A stretch of 53,862 bases of DNA from a virus. This document shows positions 1 to 4,853 of the stretch, one piece after another. The notes under the pieces were generated by a model. The model was not told the origin of the DNA. It worked only from the letters and a program-made list of their open reading frames with translations, and did not search any database. Each line of letters begins with the position of its first letter. Positions within the stretch are counted from its first letter, which is position 1. Position numbers and translations under genes: made by a program. The DNA lies in IMG/VR virus record IMGVR_UViG_3300009124_000018, positions 1 to 53,862 of that record. One strand, written 5' to 3'.

Positions 1-20
1 GGGGGGCACCCCATGCCTAT

Positions 21-52
21 AATGACTTCAGTTCAAACAAACACCATGACCA
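21..52 (+). repeat. 32-base leader repeat, copy A
   Basis: This element matches copy B at 292-323 at 29 of 32 positions. Both copies end in ACCATGACCA, so the second ATG of each is a possible start codon. If read as protein from the first ATG, both encode Met-Thr-Ser-Val-Gln-Thr-(Asn/Lys)-Thr-Met-Thr. Two of the three differences are silent and one changes Asn to Lys. It may be a shared untranslated leader, a promoter-proximal element, or a shared N-terminus; the sequence alone does not decide. Confidence 0.75.
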
Positions 53-237
53 AGCAACAGACCCTCCAGGCAGCACGGAACATCATCACTGGCAAGCGTG
101 CTGCCTCCCTCGCTGATGTGACCCGCAACGACCTCAAGGCGGGTGCCCGTGCCATGGGTCGGGGTGCTGAGGCAGTCAGCAAGGCATCCACCCTCCGCCT
201 TGCCTTCTGGGCAAGCGTGGGCAAGAGCGCCATCTGA
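22..237 (+). CDS. Small basic unrecognised protein
   Basis: I do not recognise the family. The frame encodes a 71-residue, Ala- and Arg/Lys-rich, mostly helical-looking protein ending in KSAI. The start is uncertain: ATG at 22 opens inside the leader repeat, ATG at 46 lies at the end of that repeat and would give 63 residues, and an ATG at 13 is also in frame. No clear Shine-Dalgarno sequence precedes any of them. A GC-rich hairpin (246-264) follows the stop codon. Base composition is far more GC-rich than the structural genes downstream and closer to that of a marine Synechococcus host. The reverse-strand frame over the same bases looks like a shadow. Confidence 0.55.
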   Translation: MTSVQTNTMTKQQTLQAARNIITGKRAASLADVTRNDLKAGARAMGRGAEAVSKASTLRLAFWASVGKSAI

Positions 238-245
238 GGACAGTC

Positions 246-264
246 GGGGGAGTGTCCCTCCCCC
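246..264 (+). terminator. GC-rich hairpin after the first small gene
   Basis: GGGGGAG at 246-252 pairs perfectly with CTCCCCC at 258-264 around a five-base loop, nine bases after the stop codon of the preceding gene. No run of T follows, so it is not a classical intrinsic terminator. It may be an RNA-stabilising or processing hairpin that separates two small genes. Confidence 0.4.
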
Positions 265-291
265 CTCGCTGCTGACCCCCCCTGTCTCTAG

Positions 292-323
292 AATGACATC
301 AGTTCAAACCAAGACCATGACCA
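292..323 (+). repeat. 32-base leader repeat, copy B
   Basis: Second copy of the element at 21-52, with 29 of 32 bases identical, again lying across the probable start of a small gene and preceded by C-rich sequence from a hairpin region. Duplication of the same leader in front of two unrelated short genes suggests shared expression control. Confidence 0.75.
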
Positions 324-541
324 TCATCGATCGCATCGCAGGCAACGTCCGATTCTACATCGCTCGCCCCTCCAGCGCCGTCGCTGGAATCGAATTCTAT
401 CCTCTAACTGGCACCGCCTATTGTGATTGGAAATCGGGTTCAGAATCCATGCATAAGTGTAAGAAACGCCACATGCTGTTGGCATCACTCCCGATGGTAT
501 CTTTGGGTCGCTTCGCTAACACTTACTTGAAGGGTCGCTAA
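293..541 (+). CDS. Small unrecognised protein (82 aa)
   Basis: I do not recognise a named family. The frame is open far upstream, but the sensible starts are ATG 293 (82 residues, beginning inside the leader repeat) or ATG 317 (74 residues, at the repeat end). The protein is basic, with Cys residues near the middle (AYCDWKSG and HKCKKRH) and a C-terminal segment rich in Leu and Met. The two cysteines could be metal-linked or accidental. The gene shares its leader with the gene at 22-237 and is followed by the repeat-rich non-coding stretch from 542. The function cannot be deduced from what is visible. Confidence 0.6.
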   Translation: MTSVQTKTMTIIDRIAGNVRFYIARPSSAVAGIEFYPLTGTAYCDWKSGSESMHKCKKRHMLLASLPMVSLGRFANTYLKGR

Positions 542-550
542 ATGTAAAAC

Positions 551-599
551 AGTGGGGCACTAAGTAACACAAACTGTGCCCCACTAAGTAACACAAACT
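551..599. repeat. Interleaved inverted and direct repeats
   Basis: AGTGGGGCAC (551-560) is the exact reverse complement of GTGCCCCACT (576-585), a ten-base-pair stem with a 15-base loop. An 18-base direct repeat, CACTAAGTAACACAAACT, occurs at 558-575 and again at 582-599, offset by 24 bases. The loop of the hairpin is therefore repeated immediately after it. It lies just downstream of the small gene ending at 541. No T-run follows, so terminator function is doubtful; a protein-binding site or structured RNA is possible. Confidence 0.8.
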
Positions 600-610
600 C
601 TCCGAGAGTT
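596..610. repeat. Short palindrome AACTCT-CCG-AGAGTT
   Basis: A perfect six-base-pair stem with a three-base centre that begins inside the end of the second direct repeat. It is directly followed by AGTATAAAGC, which contains a weak -10-like TATAAA. It could be an operator-like palindrome or a small hairpin; no function is shown. Confidence 0.55.
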
Positions 611-625
611 AGTATAAAGCAGTCG

Positions 626-640
626 GGGCGATTAGCGCCC
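626..640 (+). other. GC hairpin followed by AT-rich tail
   Basis: GGGCG at 626-630 pairs with CGCCC at 636-640 around a five-base loop, followed by TTAAATATAA. The tail is AT-rich but not a pure T-run, so this is only a weak terminator candidate. The eight-base palindrome GCGGCCGC lies just after it at 651-658. Confidence 0.35.
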
Positions 641-674
641 TTAAATATAAGCGGCCGCTACGGTTAAAATGCAT

Positions 675-730
675 GGGTCCCTCCTAACCTACAAAAGTAT
701 CCCAACGAGCGATAAATATCGAAGGGACCC
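675..730. repeat. Long inverted repeat enclosing a late-promoter-like palindrome
   Basis: GGGTCCCT at 675-682 is the exact reverse complement of AGGGACCC at 723-730. Immediately inside the right arm lies the palindrome CGATA-AA-TATCG (710-721), which contains GATAAATA. The arrangement looks like a designed regulatory region in front of the 761 gene, but it may also be only an RNA structure in the leader. Confidence 0.6.
711..718 (+). promoter_or_regulatory. Candidate late promoter GATAAATA
   Basis: Matches the NATAAATA pattern proposed for T4-like late promoters in cyanophages (T4 consensus TATAAATA, read by the gp55 sigma factor). It sits 43 bases before the first gene of the PAAR cluster, within a 219-base gap, and inside a perfect palindrome. 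Confidence 0.45.
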
Positions 731-760
731 CTATTTCTAAAAATTTTTCCCAGGTAAAAA

Positions 761-919
761 ATGATGAAAACCCCGATTGACGAAAAGTATCCAATGATCA
801 GTTATGACAGTTGGATTGATAGATTTGTACTAGATTGCCCTGATGGGGACACGGTGTATTTTAGGGACTACGAGGGTGCCGAGGATTACTTTGTATTGAA
901 CTACGAGAAATGCCAGTAG
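761..919 (+). CDS. Small unrecognised protein (52 aa)
   Basis: A short acidic, Tyr-rich reading frame with tandem possible starts (ATG 761 and ATG 764). Its final ten bases overlap the start of the next gene at 910, which supports translational coupling. The product reads roughly as MMKTPIDEKYPM at the start and YFVLNYEKCQ at the end. It is the first frame after the promoter-like palindrome and leads into the PAAR cluster. I do not recognise a family; evidence for coding is the tight overlap with its neighbour and the sensible composition. Confidence 0.5.
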   Translation: MMKTPIDEKYPMISYDSWIDRFVLDCPDGDTVYFRDYEGAEDYFVLNYEKCQ

Positions 920-1653
920 CGACTACATTCTATGCTGCCCAGCCGACTCCGAATAGTATTGTAGAGCAACCAGTAGTATGGACACCAATGGTATGGACTG
1001 CTGTGCAATGTACGAATCCGCCGCCGAATGGATCACCAGAGACATTTACAGTAACTGTCACGTCATTCAGTCCTAATATTGCTCCTGCAGCGTATAACGG
1101 AGATCCTGGGTTAGTTATTGATTTAACTGCAGTAGGGACGAATGCTGTAAGTGCCCAGTATGTGAATGGGATTGGCACAGCAGTTGCGAGTGTAACGTTT
1201 CCTGGTACGATTACGATGACAGTATCAGGAAAATATACTGAGTATTTGTTTCCGAATAAGGAATACAGGTATAGGAATGATGCTGGAGTAGTCCACGAGG
1301 CGACGACAACGACTTCAGATTCTGGGTATGTTGCTACTGAGGGAGTATTAAATCAAGATACTGCCTTAGTATTTACTGTATATTTGAATCCAGAGACAGG
1401 GGAACCAATTGCAGGTGTACCTGGGACAGGTATGATTGCAGAGATTCCCACTCCTGAGCATATGCAGCATTATATTCCAGATCCTGCATATGTTATTACC
1501 GTTACATATACGATTGTTATAACTAGTAGTTGTGTACCACCAGTAGGGGCAGGTACATTTACGACAACTCAGGGTGTCTATGACGATAAAGACATAGCAA
1601 CTCAGAGGTTTGTAGATAAGATTGCTAGTCAGACAAATCAGGGAGGACTGTAA
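910..1653 (+). CDS. Unrecognised protein upstream of PAAR, probable virion component
   Basis: A 247-residue protein rich in Thr, Val, Pro and Gly, with predicted mostly beta structure and no signal peptide or membrane segment. The N-terminus has a Val-Val-Trp-Thr-Pro-Met-Val-Trp-Thr duplication near residue 22, and the C-terminus is charged and ends in Gln-Gly-Gly-Leu. Only three bases separate it from the PAAR gene, so the two are probably co-translated. I infer a baseplate or central-spike role from this position; there is no recognised domain. It overlaps the preceding small frame by ten bases. Composition resembles a structural beta-rich protein rather than an enzyme. Confidence 0.7.
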   Translation: MPVATTFYAAQPTPNSIVEQPVVWTPMVWTAVQCTNPPPNGSPETFTVTVTSFSPNIAPAAYNGDPGLVIDLTAVGTNAVSAQYVNGIGTAVASVTFPGTITMTVSGKYTEYLFPNKEYRYRNDAGVVHEATTTTSDSGYVATEGVLNQDTALVFTVYLNPETGEPIAGVPGTGMIAEIPTPEHMQHYIPDPAYVITVTYTIVITSSCVPPVGAGTFTTTQGVYDDKDIATQRFVDKIASQTNQGGL

Positions 1654-1656
1654 GAC

Positions 1657-1971
1657 ATGGCAGGTGTTACAAGATTAGGTGATAATAGCACAGGACATAT
1701 TTGTTATCCTGGCACACCACTTACAACCATCACCCCAGGTGCTGGCGGACCTGTGTATGTGAACAATGCTCTTGCAGGTCGTCTGGGAGATTTGTACACA
1801 GCACATTCGTGTACGACTCCAAATCCTCCTCCACCACATACTATCAGAGCAATTTCGAAGGGTTCGACGAAACTGACGTACATCAACGGGAAACCACCAG
1901 GCATTATTGGCGGGATTATCTCATGTGGAGACACGATTACTGTCGGATCTACGAATGTTTTTGCACCTTAA
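1657..1971 (+). CDS. PAAR-repeat protein, tail spike tip (T4 gp5.4-like)
   Basis: A 104-residue Gly/Pro-rich protein with the PAAR layout: an N-terminal RLGDNSTGH segment, three blocks of Gly-rich turns, and His/Cys residues available for metal binding (His14, Cys16, His50, Cys52, His61, Cys90). PAAR proteins form a small sharp cone on the tip of the central spike of contractile tails and hold a metal ion; T4 gp5.4 is the phage example and is about the same length. Here it is in the baseplate gene cluster, three bases after an unknown partner. Exactly which residues bind metal is inference. A 99-residue frame overlapping it in another phase is a shadow. Confidence 0.85.
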   Translation: MAGVTRLGDNSTGHICYPGTPLTTITPGAGGPVYVNNALAGRLGDLYTAHSCTTPNPPPPHTIRAISKGSTKLTYINGKPPGIIGGIISCGDTITVGSTNVFAP

Positions 1972-1974
1972 CGC

Positions 1975-2003
1975 TTGACAGGGCGGAAAAAATCTGTTAA
2001 AAT
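1975..2003 (+). promoter_or_regulatory. Sigma70-like promoter TTGACA-N17-TAAAAT
   Basis: TTGACA at 1975-1980, a 17-base spacer, and TAAAAT at 1998-2003, starting four bases after the PAAR stop codon and ending 31 bases before the ATG of the next gene. This matches a host-type promoter and implies that the two tiny genes downstream can be expressed apart from the late structural genes. Confidence 0.7.
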
Positions 2004-2033
2004 CACTTTGTTCTTTAAAAAAATCGCGTAATT

Positions 2034-2183
2034 ATGGCTGCTCGTTCAAAAATCGGACTTTCTGGCGTACAATTCGAACCAGGAAAACCAAAACTGACTC
2101 GTCAGGGTCGTTCGAAGAACACAAAACTGTCTGCGACTGCTCGTAACGGACGTAAAAAGCGTTATCGGGGGCAGGGTAAGTGA
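2034..2183 (+). CDS. Very small basic protein (49 aa)
   Basis: Starts with MAARSKIGLSGVQFEPGKPK and ends with KKRYRGQGK. It has a strong positive charge (many Lys and Arg), few acidic residues and no hydrophobic core, like a nucleic-acid-binding or internal tail peptide. I have the impression that small basic proteins of this kind recur in cyanomyoviruses, but I cannot name a function. It follows a good sigma70-like promoter and overlaps the next frame, which begins with GTG at 2180. The clean ATG, promoter spacing and four-base GTGA overlap support it as real. Confidence 0.75.
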   Translation: MAARSKIGLSGVQFEPGKPKLTRQGRSKNTKLSATARNGRKKRYRGQGK

Positions 2184-2338
2184 GACCAGAGACCAGAAAA
2201 TCCATGGAAATGCTGTTTACTGCCAAATGGAACGTTCCAAAAGCAGCAGAAAACTGTAATTTGACATGGAAAGAGATGAAAATCACGTTCAATGAGTATT
2301 GTGCGTTCCATCCAGCGACTTATTCTAATGGTCAATAA
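2180..2338 (+). CDS. Small unrecognised protein with GTG start (52 aa)
   Basis: The frame opens with GTG overlapping the previous stop (GTGA) and encodes a protein starting MRPETRKSMEMLFTAKW, with a Cys-containing helical middle (KAAENCNLTWKEMKITF) resembling a short helix-turn-helix, and ending PATYSNGQ. The resemblance to a DNA-binding fold is only impressionistic. Tight coupling to the 49-residue gene suggests joint expression from the promoter at 1975. An ATG at 2204 would give a shorter product. The stop codon overlaps the AATAAATA motif in front of the next gene. Confidence 0.65.
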   Translation: MRPETRKSMEMLFTAKWNVPKAAENCNLTWKEMKITFNEYCAFHPATYSNGQ

Positions 2339-2341
2339 ATA
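2334..2341 (+). promoter_or_regulatory. Candidate late promoter AATAAATA
   Basis: NATAAATA-type motif overlapping the end of the preceding gene and 55 bases before the ATG at 2397. It may drive the small gene at 2397 and the gp25-gp6-gp7 run. Confidence 0.45.
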
Positions 2342-2396
2342 AAATTGGAGATAGCAACCTCCCAAAAAGTTCTGGAAACAGATTTTTGGAGGAAAA

Positions 2397-2588
2397 ATGG
2401 CAAATCATCCAATTCCAGACCAAGGTGAGGACTTTATTAAATCAGGAAAAGTACTAATTACCGATCCTAGATCTGATTACTACTTAAAACTGGCACAAAA
2501 ACCTGCCAATGACCCACCCAAGGACCGTTTAAGTCGCCCTTGTGGTGGTAAAGGTGGGTTTGACGACTATGCCGAATGGTTGACCTGA
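2397..2588 (+). CDS. Small unrecognised protein (63 aa)
   Basis: ATG 2397 is preceded by TTGGAGG at a good distance, a strong Shine-Dalgarno sequence. The product is hydrophilic, with a PDQGEDFIKSG start, a Pro-rich middle, a Cys-Gly-Gly-Lys-Gly-Gly loop and a C-terminus DDYAEWLT. I do not recognise the family. It sits between the small-gene pair and gp25, 25 bases before the gp25 start, and may be co-transcribed with the baseplate genes. Confidence 0.7.
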   Translation: MANHPIPDQGEDFIKSGKVLITDPRSDYYLKLAQKPANDPPKDRLSRPCGGKGGFDDYAEWLT

Positions 2589-2613
2589 TATATAAAGTAT
2601 AAAAACAAGTAAA

Positions 2614-3006
2614 ATGGTCAAGGTATCTAAAAAATTTGTTGATCTGAACCCTAATTTTGAGAGTCATCCTATTACAGGGGACGTACTTTTACTAAAAAAT
2701 GAGGATGCAGTCAAACATGCAATCAAAAACATTGTTTTGACTGCTCAGGGCGAGAAAGTTTTTCGCCCTCTTTTTGGTACAAAGGCAACAACAAAGCTTT
2801 TTGAACTATTTGACCCTACTGTTGCTGACGAAGTAACCGTTTCTATTGAAGATGCTATTCGACAGTATGATTCGAGAGTTAAAGTTGATCGAGTCGAATA
2901 CATTGATGATATCGATAACAACGCTTTAGAGATCACTATTTACTATGAAATCGTTGGACTTCCTTTAGATGCACAATCGCTAAACCTTATCTTAGAAAGA
3001 GTATAA
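2614..3006 (+). CDS. gp25: gp25-like baseplate wedge subunit
   Basis: A 130-residue protein matching the GPW/gp25 family (lysozyme-like fold without enzyme activity) in length and pattern: an N-terminal DLNPNFESHPITGDV, a central VLTAQGEKVFRPLFG, and a C-terminal ITIYYEIV strand. In T4, gp25 joins the gp6 ring to the sheath and primes sheath polymerisation. Its usual Glu-Pro-Arg motif reads Asp-Ser-Arg here (in RQYDSRVKV). The stop codon overlaps the gp6 start by one base (TAATG). In T4 genes 25 and 6 are not adjacent in this way. Confidence 0.93.
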   Translation: MVKVSKKFVDLNPNFESHPITGDVLLLKNEDAVKHAIKNIVLTAQGEKVFRPLFGTKATTKLFELFDPTVADEVTVSIEDAIRQYDSRVKVDRVEYIDDIDNNALEITIYYEIVGLPLDAQSLNLILERV

Positions 3007-4850
3007 TGGCTTTCAATACAGTCACTAATTTAGATTTTGAAGACATTAAGACAAGTTTAAAGGAATACCTACGTTCCTCGGAAACTTTTAGCGATTATAA
3101 TTTTGAGGGATCCGTTTTATCTCAAATTTTAGACGTATTATCATATAACACCTATTATTCCGCACTCAATGCGAATTTAATCGCAAATGAGGTCTTTTTT
3201 GACAGTGCATCCATCAGAGAGAACGTAGTTTCTCTTGCAAAGATTGTTGGATACACTCCAAGATCGGCAAAATCCTCAAAAGCGGTGATTTCAATGGAAA
3301 TTCCCGTGCCTCCGCAGATTGAAGCACTCACTTTGAAGAAAGGTGAGGCATTTTTAGGCACAAATTCCAATGGAAGTTACATTTTTTCCGTATTAGACGA
3401 TGTAACACGCGAAGCATACCTGAATTCTGCTGGAATTCGCGTAGTTACCTTTAGTGAGATTGAACTTTACCAAGGAAATCTCTTAAAAGTTCAATATACC
3501 GTAGATACTTCAACAAAACAGCACTTTATTGTTCCTAGTGCGAGCGCAGATGTTGACTTATTGCTCGTAACTGTAAATCAGAACAATACTTCAGCTCCGT
3601 TGACTTACAGAAAGTCAACAAACATCACAAATCTTAGACCAGACGATTTAGTATACTTCATTCAAGAGAATAAGAACGAACAGTTCGAGTTAATCTTTGG
3701 TGATAACGTATTTGGGCGTAAATTAGAAAATCTTGAAGTTGTAGGTATCGAATATTTGACCTGCAACCAAGATGAAGCAAACGAATGTTCTAATTTCCAG
3801 TTTACAGGCAATTTTACCTTTAATGGTGCTGTCATTCGAAATGTAAACCCAACAATCACTGTAAATCAGAGTTCTCTTGGTGGAGCAACACCAGAAAACA
3901 TCTCATCGATCAAATATCTTGCTCCTAGGTACTATGCAGCACAGAATAGAGCAGTCACGATCAAGGACTATGAAACTCTGATTCTTCAACTGTATCCAAA
4001 CGTCGAATCCTTCTCTGTATTCGGCGGGGAAGACGCTTCTCCACCTCAGTATGGTAAAGTATTCATCGCAGCGAAACCATACGGCGCAGAGACCCTTACA
4101 ACCACCGCAAAACAAGAATTACAAAAGGCAGTCAGAGAGTATACCATCCTTTCTGTCATTCCTGAGATTATTGACCCATCATATCTCTATCTTGAGATTG
4201 ATTCTTTCGTATATTACAATAATACTACTACAAAGCGTACAAAGCAGCAACTTGCCGAGATTGTACGTAATGTCATTCTAGGATATGGTGCTGATAAAGA
4301 TCTGAATCGTTTCAACGGTAAATTCAAGTATAGTAAACTGGTAGGAACCATTGATGATACTGATGTTGGTATCACATCAAACATTACTAGGATTAGAATG
4401 CAAAAACACATGAAGTTCCTTACCAATGTGTTTGCCTCCTATGAAGTTTGCTATGGTAATCGCATTTCACCAAATACTGATCTGAGATCTAGTGGATTTA
4501 AGATCACTGGTGAAAATTCAACCTATGTCTACTTCTTTGAGAAGATGGGAACCAATACGATTGCTATTTACAGACAGAATGGATCTGAAAAGATTTATTA
4601 CTCGAAGAATGCTGGAACAATTGACTATGAGAAGGGTGAAATAAATATTAATGCGATTAATATTAATTCTGCTGTAGGTGGTCTTGATTACATTGAACTT
4701 TCTGTTATTCCAACATCAAATGACATTGTAGCATTGAGAGATACCTATCTTTCAATTTCACAAGCAGATGTATCAGTAACTGCAATTCTTGATACGATCG
4801 CATCTGCTTCTAGAACATCAGGCGTCGGACAAATTCCAGTATCTAGTTAA
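3006..4850 (+). CDS. gp6: gp6-like baseplate wedge subunit (baseplate J family)
   Basis: A 614-residue protein, close to T4 gp6 (660). It starts MAFNTVTNLDFEDIKTSLK and includes the conserved run GSVLSQILDVLSYNTYY and the segment ANEVFFDSASIRENV near residues 60-75. A middle region, AAQNRAVTIKDYETLI near residue 315, fits the baseplate J / gp6 core. In T4, gp6 forms the inner baseplate ring as dimers with gp7 and gp25. It begins by one-base overlap with gp25 and ends three bases before the gp7-like gene, so the wedge core is one translation unit. The C-terminal ~130 residues look more variable. Confidence 0.93.
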   Translation: MAFNTVTNLDFEDIKTSLKEYLRSSETFSDYNFEGSVLSQILDVLSYNTYYSALNANLIANEVFFDSASIRENVVSLAKIVGYTPRSAKSSKAVISMEIPVPPQIEALTLKKGEAFLGTNSNGSYIFSVLDDVTREAYLNSAGIRVVTFSEIELYQGNLLKVQYTVDTSTKQHFIVPSASADVDLLLVTVNQNNTSAPLTYRKSTNITNLRPDDLVYFIQENKNEQFELIFGDNVFGRKLENLEVVGIEYLTCNQDEANECSNFQFTGNFTFNGAVIRNVNPTITVNQSSLGGATPENISSIKYLAPRYYAAQNRAVTIKDYETLILQLYPNVESFSVFGGEDASPPQYGKVFIAAKPYGAETLTTTAKQELQKAVREYTILSVIPEIIDPSYLYLEIDSFVYYNNTTTKRTKQQLAEIVRNVILGYGADKDLNRFNGKFKYSKLVGTIDDTDVGITSNITRIRMQKHMKFLTNVFASYEVCYGNRISPNTDLRSSGFKITGENSTYVYFFEKMGTNTIAIYRQNGSEKIYYSKNAGTIDYEKGEININAININSAVGGLDYIELSVIPTSNDIVALRDTYLSISQADVSVTAILDTIASASRTSGVGQIPVSS

Positions 4851-4853
4851 AAT

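Noticed and set aside
651-658. GCGGCCGC palindrome as a cloning or restriction artefact
   Set aside because: It is short, and the surrounding sequence shows no vector-like context; it may be by chance in a GC-rich hairpin region.
1701-2000. A 99-residue + strand frame overlapping the PAAR gene
   Set aside because: It lies in another phase over the well-supported PAAR protein, has an erratic composition and no start signal.
2588-2613. Late promoter before gp25 (TATATAAAGTATAAA)
   Set aside because: AT-rich but does not match NATAAATA; the gp25 gene can be read from the motif at 2334.
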